From assembly GCA_035548175.1 (NCBI GenBank), contig DASZTO010000097.1:62001-126000 (forward strand): DNA of 64,000 nt, in the 5' to 3' direction. The notes under the pieces were generated by a model that did not search any database, was not told the origin of the DNA, and saw only the letters and a list, made by a program, of their open reading frames with translations. The stretch is from CALCHA01 sp035548175. GTDB lineage: Bacteria > Planctomycetota > Phycisphaerae > WQYP01. Positions 43,450-51,118 of the stretch are shown piece after piece (the first letter of the stretch is position 1; every line of letters starts with the position of its first letter). The translations under genes and the position numbers were made by a program.

Positions 43450-43622
43450 TGTCGGCGTAGGCCTGGACGATGTTTTGTACGAGGCGGTGGCGGACGATGT
43501 CGGTTTTGTCGAGTTTGACGAAGGCGATGCCTTTGATGCCGCGGAGGGTGCGGTGGGCGTCGGTGAGGCCGGAGGATTGGCCGGATTCGAGGTCGACTTG
43601 CGAGGGGTCGCCGGTGACGGAT
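43450..43622 (-). pseudogene. Duplicated 3' fragment of phoH
   Basis: The minus strand encodes VTGDPSQVDLESGQSSGLTD and AHRTLRGIKGIAFVKLDKTD, then IVRHRLVQNIVQAYADK. This matches the C-terminal end of PhoH encoded at 45305-46267, with about nine mismatches over 163 aligned bases counted by eye. Homology stops at about 43620 on one side and just before the phoH stop on the other. The fragment has no start codon and reads through in frame into the PIN gene start. Confidence 0.85.
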
Positions 43623-43645
43623 TGTTGGCGGCACAGTGGGGATGA

Positions 43646-44073
43646 TCAGCGGTAGCGGCGGTCCGATTCGGCGATGGGAATGTCGTTGATGGAGGCGTCG
43701 CGCCGTTGCATCAAGCCATTGGGCGCGAATTCCCAGTGTTCGTTGCCGTGCGATCGGAACCAGTTGCCATCCGCGGCATGCCATTCGTATTCAAAGCGAA
43801 CGGAGATGCGGTTGTCAGCGAAGGACCACAGTTCCTTCATCAGGCGGTAGTCGAGTTCCTTCGCCCACTTGCGGCGGAGAAAAGCCCGGATCGCCTCGCG
43901 GCCCTGGAAAATTTCGTCGCGGTTGCGCCAGTGCGAATCCTCGGTGTACGCGAGGGCGACCTTGTCAGCGTCGCGCGTGTTCCACGCGGCCTCCGCGGCT
44001 TTAACTTTCTGCTGCGCCGTCTCGCGCGTGAAGGGCGGAAAAGCGGCCGGGATTCGGCGGCAGCGACGGACAT
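43646..44073 (-). pseudogene. Frameshifted, truncated DUF1348/NTF2-like gene
   Basis: ATG 44073 has AAGGAG six bases upstream and reads MSVAAAESRP. The recognisable protein PFTRETAQQKVKAAEAAWNT, then RDADKVALAYTEDSHWRNRD, RKWAKELDYRLMKELWSFAD and ASINDIPIAESDRRYR is in another frame, so two bases are extra, or one is missing, near 44040. The C-terminal end (normally about 15 residues longer) is cut off just before the phoH fragment. DUF1348 proteins are small NTF2-fold proteins of unclear function. Confidence 0.75.
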
Positions 44074-44097
44074 GGGCGGCTCCTTGCTGATGAATGA

Positions 44098-45180
44098 TCA
44101 GCCGATGGTTTCAATGATTTTTTCGCCGGTGGCGTCTTTGATGTCCGTCGGAATCACGCGAACGAGAAGGTGCGGGGCGGTCGGCACAGGGTAGTCGCCG
44201 CGCTGCGGGCGGAGCGAATCCGCCAGAGAGCGCGCGGTCTCGGAGGGAAGCTCGACGGTAAGCGTGCTCTCCTCGCGCGTGACGTTCAGGCTGGGAGCGG
44301 GAAGGAAGCGGACGATGGTGCTGGCGCTCCGGACTCGAAAGGGCCGATTGAACGGAATGCGGCCGCGAAGAAGGGCCTGAAGGTCGGCAACTGCGTTGGC
44401 GCCGATGGTGATCACGAGCGGCGGCGGAGCATCGGCCGACGACAGCTCAAGCTGCGAGATCGCGGTGCCGCCGGAAGAGGAGCCCTCCAGCGCGGTGCGC
44501 TGAGCGATCGTGGCGGCGATGGATGCATTGCCAAGGATCGACGCGCGGGTCATATCGGTGACGAGCAGCGGATGGCGCGCGGCCAGAACCTCAAGAAAGC
44601 GTTGGACATTCCAGGCCCGAGCGGCAGCGAGTTCATCAAGGGTCACGCCGACGATCTGCAGGAATTGCATCTTGCCGTTAGGTGTGTCGATGGTTTTGAG
44701 CTCGGGATCCTCGGCAAATAGAGCGGCATGGAGAGCCGTGCTTTCACTCGTGGCGATGGGGGCATTAAAGGGAAGGTAGTGCCCCGGCGCGAAAACGTTG
44801 CCGGAATCGCAGACGTACCGGGCGAGGTTGTTGAGGAGGTTCAGGGGCCACATGGGCGGCTGGTCGTCCTGAGGATTGCGGGCCAGGCGGAAGCTGAATT
44901 CAAACCCCCATCCGCTGACGTCGGCGTCTTCCAATTCCTTGGCGTACAGTTCCGACATGCCGTACGTGACGAAGTGCCAGTGCGGCGGCGCGGGGGGCAG
45001 GTCATGGCGATACGCGGAGATGCCATCGAGCGGATCGGGGCCGCCAAGGCGGTATTTGATGAGCGTTCCCCAGTGGAGCGGTTCCTGTTCGCCATAGATC
45101 GGGCGGAGGGCAGCGTCGATCGCGGCCCAGCCATCGGCACGATCGCCGGCGGATTCTTCGGGAAGGTCATCGTCGGGCAT
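44098..45180 (-). CDS. Suppressor-of-fused family protein
   Basis: A 360-residue protein related to SUFU. The core includes PHWHFVTYGMSELYAKELED, SGWGFEFSFRLARNPQDDQP and WPLNLLNNLARYVCDSGNVF, typical of the family. SUFU restrains Hedgehog signalling in animals; bacterial members are known, but their function is not, and some neighbour immunity or polymorphic-toxin loci. The start at 45180 (MPDDDLPEE) is preferred to one at 45237. The segment 43.6-45.3 kb has a weaker G skew than its flanks and lies next to a phoH fragment, so it may have been acquired. Confidence 0.85.
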   Translation of the reverse strand: MPDDDLPEESAGDRADGWAAIDAALRPIYGEQEPLHWGTLIKYRLGGPDPLDGISAYRHDLPPAPPHWHFVTYGMSELYAKELEDADVSGWGFEFSFRLARNPQDDQPPMWPLNLLNNLARYVCDSGNVFAPGHYLPFNAPIATSESTALHAALFAEDPELKTIDTPNGKMQFLQIVGVTLDELAAARAWNVQRFLEVLAARHPLLVTDMTRASILGNASIAATIAQRTALEGSSSGGTAISQLELSSADAPPPLVITIGANAVADLQALLRGRIPFNRPFRVRSASTIVRFLPAPSLNVTREESTLTVELPSETARSLADSLRPQRGDYPVPTAPHLLVRVIPTDIKDATGEKIIETIG

Positions 45181-45304
45181 GCGAAGCTCCGAGTGAGCGC
45201 AGGTGGCGGGATTGTACACCCGCGGTCGCTGGTACATTCAACGCTTCCAGGAAGATCGAAACAGAGGACACCGCGGGCCCGAGGGCGCACCGCCTGCGGC
45301 GGCC

Positions 45305-46267
45305 TCATTGCTGCGTGTTCTTTTCCGCGTAAGCCTGCACGATGTTTTGGACGAGGCGGTGGCGGACGATGTCGGATTTGTCGAGGGTGACGAAGGAGAT
45401 GCCTTTGATGCCGCGGAGGGTGCGGTGGGCGTCGGTGAGGCCGGAGGATTGGCCGGCTTCGAGATCGACTTGCGAGGGGTCGCCGGTGACGATCATTTTG
45501 GAACGTTCGCCGAGGCGGGTGAGGAACATGAGCATTTGGGAAGGGGTGGTGTTCTGGGCTTCATCGAGGATGACGACGGCTTCATTGAGGGTGCGGCCGC
45601 GCATGTAGGCGAGGGGGGCGACCTCGATGATGTCGTTGGCCATGTAGCGGCGGATTTGCTCGAAGGTCATCATGTCGGAGAGTGCGTCGAGGAGCGGGCG
45701 GAGGTAGGGGTTGACTTTTTCCTCGATGCCGCCGGGGAGGAAGCCGAGTTTTTCGCCGGCTTCGACGGCGGGGCGCACGAGGACGATGCGGCGGATGACG
45801 GAGCGGCGGAGGAGGGAGACGGCCATGGCGACGGCGAGGAACGTCTTGCCGGTGCCGGCAGGACCTTCGCAGAAGACCAGGTCGTGGTGGGCGATGGCGT
45901 TGAGGTAGCGTTTCTGGCCGTCGGTTTTGGCGTGGACGAGCTGGCCGCGGGCGAGGACGTCGAGGGCGCCGGATTCATCGGGGCCGAGGGCGGAGGCGTC
46001 GCCGGAGATTTCCGATTCGGTGCGGCGGACGAGGGCGACGAGCTGGTCGCGGTCGACGGAGGGATGGTGGCGGAGGTAGCGCTGGAGCTCGGCGATGACG
46101 GCGGCGGCGCGGGAGACGTTGGCGGGTTCGCCGGAGATGCGCAGCGTGTCGTTGCGCGCGGAGAGATGGACGTCGAGCAGTTCGCGCAGCAGTTTGAGGT
46201 TGCGGTCGGCGTGGCCGAAGAAAGCAGTAACGTCGATGGAGGGATCGAGGGAGAGGTTGAGATTCAT
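45305..46267 (-). CDS. PhoH-family ATPase
   Basis: A 320-residue protein. An N-terminal KH-like/PhoH-associated region (1-110) with RNLKLLRELLDVHLSARNDT is followed by a P-loop ATPase core. Walker A is GPAGTGKT at 135-142, Walker B is VVILDEAQN with Asp 235, and the sensor region is MIVTGDPSQVDLE. PhoH/YbeZ proteins are linked to RNA metabolism and ribosome maturation, often next to ybeY. GGAG lies six bases before ATG 46267. A 3' fragment of the same gene lies 1.7 kb downstream. Confidence 0.93.
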   Translation of the reverse strand: MNLNLSLDPSIDVTAFFGHADRNLKLLRELLDVHLSARNDTLRISGEPANVSRAAAVIAELQRYLRHHPSVDRDQLVALVRRTESEISGDASALGPDESGALDVLARGQLVHAKTDGQKRYLNAIAHHDLVFCEGPAGTGKTFLAVAMAVSLLRRSVIRRIVLVRPAVEAGEKLGFLPGGIEEKVNPYLRPLLDALSDMMTFEQIRRYMANDIIEVAPLAYMRGRTLNEAVVILDEAQNTTPSQMLMFLTRLGERSKMIVTGDPSQVDLEAGQSSGLTDAHRTLRGIKGISFVTLDKSDIVRHRLVQNIVQAYAEKNTQQ

Positions 46268-46381
46268 GCGGGCTCCGGGATGCGGCGGTGGGGGAATTAT
46301 AGGCATGGGGTAACTTTGGGAAATGAATCGCAGGCTTGCTATGATGTCACGCGGAGCGGATCACACGGCAGGGAGCAGTGA

Positions 46382-46576
46382 ATGGCCACCATGGAAGTTG
46401 CACGGAAAAAAGCGGGACGGGCTCCGGCGCGCAAAAAGCGTCGGGCGGGAGCGGGCACACGGGGCAGGAATGAGAGTCTCAAGCAGGTGAAGGCTCGTTT
46501 CAAGGCGAACCGGAAGACGATGATCGAGCGGGCGGCGGCGAATGCCATGGCCCTGTTTGGAAAACCCGCAGTTTAA
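46382..46576 (+). CDS. Small basic protein preceding a MazF-like gene
   Basis: A 64-residue Lys/Arg/Ala-rich protein (MATMEVARKKAGRAPARKKR, later LKQVKARFKANRKTMIERAA). It has a GGGAG ribosome site, and only 13 bases separate it from the MazF-like gene. Its charge pattern is unlike typical MazE antitoxins, but it may serve as the antitoxin or an RNA-binding partner. It is not recognised otherwise. Confidence 0.6.
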   Translation: MATMEVARKKAGRAPARKKRRAGAGTRGRNESLKQVKARFKANRKTMIERAAANAMALFGKPAV

Positions 46577-46589
46577 TTGAACGGAAATC

Positions 46590-46961
46590 ATGGCCGCCCC
46601 GCAACGCCTCAGAATGGGGCAAATCTTCTGGCTCCGCGACTGTCCTGCGCTGGAGGGGGAGGGCGTGAAAGATCGCCCGGTGATTTTGATCGTGCCGCCC
46701 GGGGTGGACGATGTCGTCCTGGTGGTGGTGGCGTGTACGACCCGATTCAGCCCGAATCACGCCGATGCGGTCGAAATTCCAAATGCCCAGACGCATCCGC
46801 GGTCGACCAGTGGATTGCGCCGGCATACGTGGGCCATTCCCAAGTGGTACTTTCCGGTAAGGGTGGAACGATTGGGCGAGCAGATCGGGAGTATCTCGGG
46901 GAATATTTTGAAAAGAGTGGCATTGGCAGTTGAAGCGCGCATGCGGGCAAGCGGAGATTGA
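46590..46961 (+). CDS. MazF/PemK-like toxin
   Basis: A 123-residue protein. MGQIFWLRDCPALEGEGVKD and RPVILIVPPGVDDVVLVVVA followed by CTTRFSPNHADAV are the SH3-like barrel segments of the MazF/PemK endoribonuclease family, with the R-P-V-I strand and C-T-T-R motif. The C-terminus (RLGEQIGSISGNILKRVALA) is the usual helix. It cuts mRNA in characterised members. The upstream basic protein may be its partner. Confidence 0.8.
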   Translation: MAAPQRLRMGQIFWLRDCPALEGEGVKDRPVILIVPPGVDDVVLVVVACTTRFSPNHADAVEIPNAQTHPRSTSGLRRHTWAIPKWYFPVRVERLGEQIGSISGNILKRVALAVEARMRASGD

Positions 46962-46980
46962 TCGAACCCGTTGACGTTCC

Positions 46981-47265
46981 TCACGCGCGACGGCGGCGGC
47001 GGGTGGCCCCGAGTTGGGAGAGGTCCGAGAGGAAGGCGAGGGCGATGAAGATGATTGCCAGGGGATGCGCGGCATTGGGCGGCATTCCGTAAAAGACGCA
47101 CAGCTCGTAGACCAGGGTGGTGGCGGGAAGGAAGATGAATCCGAGCAGCGGTACGAGAACGGTCTGAAACGCGCGCTGGGGAATCTGGTGGGCGAAAAAG
47201 TAGATCAGCACCAGCAGCACGCGCGGCCAGAGCGCTCCGATGATGGCGATCAGACAGCAGCCCAT
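46981..47265 (-). CDS. Small conserved-looking membrane protein
   Basis: A 94-residue protein with three hydrophobic segments (about 4-22, 34-52, 68-84) and a basic tail (RRRRRA). It is most like small YGGT-unrelated integral proteins of actinobacteria and planctomycetes, with no function known. ATG 47265 has GAAGGG six bases upstream; an extension to 47307 lacks support. It converges with the MazF-like gene, 19 bases between stops. Confidence 0.6.
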   Translation of the reverse strand: MGCCLIAIIGALWPRVLLVLIYFFAHQIPQRAFQTVLVPLLGFIFLPATTLVYELCVFYGMPPNAAHPLAIIFIALAFLSDLSQLGATRRRRRA

Positions 47266-47374
47266 AGCGGACCCTTCAATGTGTCGCGGACGCCGGCCGT
47301 ATCGCATGACGCGGCGGGCACGCTATTGTAGGCGCGGGTAAAGCCTTGGATGATTCGCCGTGGAGAAGTGTTGG

Positions 47375-47677
47375 ATGTCTCGTAACGTTCTTACCTATTC
47401 GCGTCCCGGGCCTTCGGTGATCGGGCGCTGGGCGGGCCCCGGCATGATGGGGATGGCGGTGGCGACGCTGGTGGGGGAATGGGTGCTGCTGCGTTGGGAA
47501 GCGGTGCTGTCGTACGAGATGATGAACCGCTTGTTCTGGGGTGGAACGCTGGCGGGATTCGGAGCGATTGCCGTGGCCTGCTTGCCGCAGACGCGTCTTT
47601 ATCAGCGTTTTTCGCTGTTGATGGCCGGGACACTGTTGTTGGTGATGGGGCTGCTGAGAGCGTTCGATGTGATGTGA
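47375..47677 (+). CDS. Small membrane protein
   Basis: A 100-residue protein with three hydrophobic stretches (about 20-40, 55-72, 80-97). It is not recognised. ATG 47375 is chosen because GGAGAAG lies seven bases upstream; GTG 47360 would put the start on that site. It has no clear partner. Confidence 0.55.
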   Translation: MSRNVLTYSRPGPSVIGRWAGPGMMGMAVATLVGEWVLLRWEAVLSYEMMNRLFWGGTLAGFGAIAVACLPQTRLYQRFSLLMAGTLLLVMGLLRAFDVM

Positions 47678-47703
47678 ACGGTGATGCGGGTGGTGAGCAA
47701 TGC

Positions 47704-48357
47704 TTACGATCTTTCATCCGAACCATGCGGTTGTGACGAAGGGGAAGCGTTCAGCAGCACCGGGAAAGCGGCCGGGGCTTTGGTGATGCGCGACTGGGCG
47801 AGTGCGCGGAATTGGTTTAGCGCGTCGTCATCTGGAAACGCGCGTTTTGGCAGCAGGTGAGCCGCCTTGCTGCTGTTGAAGAGGATGAAGAGGCGCGGCG
47901 TCTCGAAGAAGTGCGCGAAGTGGGGCCAAGTGTAGCGGTTTTCGGCGGTCGGCGAAGTGATTGCGATGAAGTCGTCGGTGGCGCGGAGCACTTGCGGCTG
48001 ACCGAGATCGGGAAATTTCTGGAAGAGTTTTTTGCCGTTTTGGAAATAGCGAATGCGGATGAATATGACGAGGAAGGAGACCACGAAAATGGCGATGTAG
48101 AGCGAGGGGCTCTCGAAGAAGGCTGGCGATTCGGCGGGAACCGAATGGACGGCTGGGGGTGTGTGGTGTTTGTGAAGGAGCACGAATATCAGCAGGGCGA
48201 GCGCGAGGATGATGGTCCAGCCAATGAGGTTGGTGGACCGTTTGCGGCCGGAGGGCTGGCCCGGAAGAACGGGAAACGTTTTGATCGCCTGCTGAAAGTG
48301 ACGCAGGAACTCGGTTGCATCTTGCGGGGTCAGGGTGAAATGGCAGGTCTGGTCCAT
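47704..48357 (-). CDS. YcxB-like membrane protein
   Basis: A 217-residue protein with two membrane helices (about 44-62 and 85-104). The C-terminal domain reads QPQVLRATDDFIAITSPTAE, NRYTWPHFAHFFETPRLFIL and LLPKRAFPDDDALNQFRALA, which is the YcxB-like pattern of a membrane-linked domain. Its biochemical role is unknown. It follows the GT2 gene on the same strand by 19 bases and may share its transcript. Confidence 0.7.
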   Translation of the reverse strand: MDQTCHFTLTPQDATEFLRHFQQAIKTFPVLPGQPSGRKRSTNLIGWTIILALALLIFVLLHKHHTPPAVHSVPAESPAFFESPSLYIAIFVVSFLVIFIRIRYFQNGKKLFQKFPDLGQPQVLRATDDFIAITSPTAENRYTWPHFAHFFETPRLFILFNSSKAAHLLPKRAFPDDDALNQFRALAQSRITKAPAAFPVLLNASPSSQPHGSDERS

Positions 48358-48376
48358 TGCAGATCCGTATGGGACA

Positions 48377-49171
48377 TTATGGGGCGGATGTGGGCGGTTC
48401 GTTCTGGAGTTCGCGGCCGTAGAGCACGGAGTATTTCAGCGTCGCGCCGACGGTGGATTTGTAGGCGATCACGAGTCCGAAGCGGCCGTCCAGAAACGCT
48501 CCTTTGAGGATGTAATACTTGAGGAACGTCAGGGGCGGTCGAGTGAGCAGGTGGAGCAGGGTGGCGCGCTTGCCGCGGGCCTGCATGGCGTTGGCGAGGA
48601 TGGTGGCGTGTTCCTGCATGCGCGGGCCGTCGCAGAAGTCGGCGGGCGTGAAGGGGGTGAGGCGGTTGTGGAGGAGGGGGTGTTTGAGTTTGTGCTGCGT
48701 GAAGCCGTATTTGGGGGTGCGGATTTCCGGGGCGGATTGTTCGCCCCAGAGGGTGCGGTTTTTGTGAATCAGGCGCGTCTGGTAGTCCGGGGACCAGCAG
48801 CGGATGTAGCGCCGGCGGATGTAATTCTTGCGTGGCATCTCGAAGATGGCGGCCTTTTCCAGGCGATCGGGCGTCAGCTTCTGAATTTCCTGCCGAAGGC
48901 CGTCGGATACTTCCTCATCGGCGTCCAGCAGCAGCACCCACTCGGTGGGACACAGGGACGCGGCGAACTGGCGCTGCTGGTTGTAGCCGCGGAAGGGCTC
49001 ATAGACCGCGTGGACTTTGCCGGAGGGGTGGTTGTTGCAGATGGCCATGGTGCCGTCGGTGGAGCCGGAATCGACCACGACGATCTGTGCGCACCAGTCG
49101 AGCGAGTCGAGCGCAAGGCGGATGCGGTGGGCCTGGTTCTTGGCGATGATGCAGGCGGAAATGGGCAGCAT
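48377..49171 (-). CDS. GT2 glycosyltransferase, WaaE/KdtX-like
   Basis: A 264-residue GT-A transferase. ISACIIAKNQAHRIRLALDS, QIVVVDSGSTDGTMAICNNH, then NQQRQFAASLCPTEWVLLLD with ADEEVSDGLRQEI match the WaaE/KdtX and lipopolysaccharide-core glucosyltransferase type, with the D-A-D metal motif. The long C-terminal basic region carries KYYILKGAFLDGRFG. It probably adds a core sugar to Kdo-lipid A, which agrees with the Kdo genes elsewhere in the window. Confidence 0.85.
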   Translation of the reverse strand: MLPISACIIAKNQAHRIRLALDSLDWCAQIVVVDSGSTDGTMAICNNHPSGKVHAVYEPFRGYNQQRQFAASLCPTEWVLLLDADEEVSDGLRQEIQKLTPDRLEKAAIFEMPRKNYIRRRYIRCWSPDYQTRLIHKNRTLWGEQSAPEIRTPKYGFTQHKLKHPLLHNRLTPFTPADFCDGPRMQEHATILANAMQARGKRATLLHLLTRPPLTFLKYYILKGAFLDGRFGLVIAYKSTVGATLKYSVLYGRELQNEPPTSAP

Positions 49172-49201
49172 GCGGATCGTCAGCGGTCCTTGGTCCGGGG
49201 A

Positions 49202-49423
49202 TCAAAGCGGCGTTTTGAGGCCCATGGCGCGCAGGGCGCACCAGCGTTTCCGGGCCTCGAACAGGGCGAAAGCGCCGGCGGCGGCGGCGACGGCGATCAC
49301 CAGCCAGAGCCACCAGACCTGCGCCCAGACCTCGAGCCCCGTGAGCATGGCGGCCGTGAGCAGGGCCATGATTCCGTAGACCAGCCGGATGCGCGCCCCT
49401 TGGGCGTCGATGTTGCATTTCAT
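49202..49423 (-). CDS. DUF2892-like small membrane protein
   Basis: A 73-residue protein, MKCNIDAQGARIRLVYGIMA, two hydrophobic helices and an end ARKRWCALRAMGLKTPL. The N-terminal cys/asn motif and C-terminal Cys-x-x-x-R-x-x-G are typical of DUF2892 (YgaP-type transmembrane) proteins. The start at 49423 is preferred to 49456 on family pattern. It lies upstream of the GT2 gene on the same strand. Confidence 0.75.
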   Translation of the reverse strand: MKCNIDAQGARIRLVYGIMALLTAAMLTGLEVWAQVWWLWLVIAVAAAAGAFALFEARKRWCALRAMGLKTPL

Positions 49424-49528
49424 GCTCACATCGTACGCGCGAACGGCAAAAGTCAAAACTCAAAAGGAAAAACGGATTTCGCCCGTCGCCTTTTACGCGG
49501 GGTTGTATGGGCGCGCGGGCGGCGGCGT

Positions 49529-49969
49529 TCAGGTTTGGGGGAGCAGGTCGGTGGGCACCGTGTCGCCGCCGTCGCCGAGTTGCTTGGCGACGTATCCGGG
49601 CTGCTGGGAGCGTTGGAATTCCACGTTGTAGGCGTTGAGGATTTCCTTCTCGACCATGTGGCGGCATTCGGCGTTGATGGGGTGTGCGACGTCGCAGTGC
49701 ATTTTGACGCGTTCACCGGTGGGGACCATGGCGGGGAGCTGAGCGCCGCACTGGTTGCAGAAGCGTGCATGGAGGTGGTTTTTGCCGCGGCACTGGGCGC
49801 AGGAGGCCATGATTTTGCGGGAGGGCATGGCGACGAACAGGCCATTGGGTCCGTGGATGATTTTGATATCGCGGACGACGAAGCAGCCATCGATGGTGAT
49901 GCAGCAGAAGCCGCGGAGCCGGTCCTGGCCATGGGGAGCGAGCTGGATGGCCACGTCGGTGATTTTCAC
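49529..49969 (-). CDS. SpoVG-family protein with inserted zinc ribbon
   Basis: A 146-residue protein. MKITDVAIQLAPHGQDRLRG, FCCITIDGCFVVRDIKIIHG and PNGLFVAMPSRK are the SpoVG core, which in other bacteria binds RNA or DNA and affects septation and virulence genes. Where other SpoVGs have a short loop before DIAHPIN, this protein has ASCAQCRGKNHLHARFCNQC with Cys 57, 60, 71 and 74, a zinc-ribbon pattern, then DVAHPINAECRHMVEKEIL. The GTG start is supported by AGGAG seven bases upstream. Confidence 0.93.
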   Translation of the reverse strand: MKITDVAIQLAPHGQDRLRGFCCITIDGCFVVRDIKIIHGPNGLFVAMPSRKIMASCAQCRGKNHLHARFCNQCGAQLPAMVPTGERVKMHCDVAHPINAECRHMVEKEILNAYNVEFQRSQQPGYVAKQLGDGGDTVPTDLLPQT

Positions 49970-50463
49970 GATGCACTCCTGTGTGCGAAGGGAAGAGGGC
50001 GCTGGCGGGGACTGAAAAAGGCGCAGTGGCGGTAAGAGCAGCGGAAATCGAGGTGAAAAGCAGGGCTGAGCTTCAGCATAACGATGGCGGATAGTCAAAA
50101 AAGGCGCTGAGCTCCAGCGCGAGGTCGCTGCCCGAAAGCCGCGGAAAAACACAGGAACTATCCAGGAGAAGCGTCAGGGGTGGCGGGAAACCGCAATTCG
50201 CAAGCGGGTAGATTTGTGCATCATGCGTTGGTGCGAGGCGAATTGCAAGTGCTCGTTGCGAGGACCAACCCCCCTCACCGCGCGCGCCGCGCGCGCTACC
50301 ATTCCCGCGCCCTGGCGACCCCGGAACCGTGTTCGGAAAAGGGTCGCAAGCGGACGCCGCTCCGGCCAAAGCGCCGTTCCCGCGGCGTCCTCGCGGCCGC
50401 CCCTCGTTGGGGGGCCGCCGGGCCATGGCATCACCGGCGCGGGGACAGTATGCTCACGACTGC
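49970..50463. other. Intergenic region between spoVG and a coiled-coil gene
   Basis: These 494 bases carry the spoVG leader and a GC-alternating palindromic stretch near 50,280-50,300. No gene or RNA was recognised; short frames here are low-complexity. Confidence 0.3.
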
Positions 50464-51117
50464 ATGCGACACATCGCGGCCGATCTTCTCTGGGGCATGA
50501 CGCCCACGCAGATGGCTCTTCTGGCCAGCGGCGCTGCGCTGATTTTCGCGCTTAAGCGCTGGCGGCAGATCGTGCTCCACCAGCGCGCCGCGGCGCGCTC
50601 CGCGGGCCTTGGCGGGGGCGGGATGGGACGCGGGACCGCCGATGTCGCCGCCGCGGTGGGCCTGAATCGTCCCATGGCGGTGCACGGGTCTGCGGGCGCC
50701 GGCAGCGGGCGATCGCCGCTGAACGTGCGCGAGCTGACCGTGGAAATTCAGGCGCTGCTGACGGAGGTGGAAGAGACGGCGCGCCGCGCCGCGGCCCAGG
50801 TGGACAATCGCTACCGCAAGCTCGAGCAGCTCGTTCTGGAAGCCGACGACAAAATCCAGCGTCTCGAAGCTCTGATGGCCGCCGCCCAGCGCACGGGCGC
50901 CCGCGGTGACGCACTCGCGTCGACCGGCGGCGCCGAACTGCTTTCGCGCCTCCGCCAGGAGCGCGGCGCTCCCTCCGCCACGGAAGACCCCGCCTACCAG
51001 CCGATCTATCGCCTCGCCGACGCGGGCCATTGCGCGCGTGAAATCGCCCAGGAACTGGGGCGCCAGCCCGGCGAAGTGGAACTGATCCTCGCCCTGCGCC
51101 AGCGCTCGGTGAGCTGA
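50464..51117 (+). CDS. DUF2802/DUF6115-like coiled-coil membrane protein
   Basis: A 217-residue protein with one membrane helix (about 16-28, MALLASGAALIFALKRWR), a long coiled-coil (about 80-150, VNVRELTVEIQALLTEVEE-like pattern) and an end YQPIYRLADAGHCAREIAQE with LGRQPGEVELILAL. This end is an HTH-like tail seen in DUF2802/DUF6115 proteins near flagellar or cell-envelope genes. The ATG at 50464 or 50500 may be the start. It ends one base from the convergent gltX. Confidence 0.65.
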   Translation: MRHIAADLLWGMTPTQMALLASGAALIFALKRWRQIVLHQRAAARSAGLGGGGMGRGTADVAAAVGLNRPMAVHGSAGAGSGRSPLNVRELTVEIQALLTEVEETARRAAAQVDNRYRKLEQLVLEADDKIQRLEALMAAAQRTGARGDALASTGGAELLSRLRQERGAPSATEDPAYQPIYRLADAGHCAREIAQELGRQPGEVELILALRQRSVS

Positions 51118-51118
51118 T

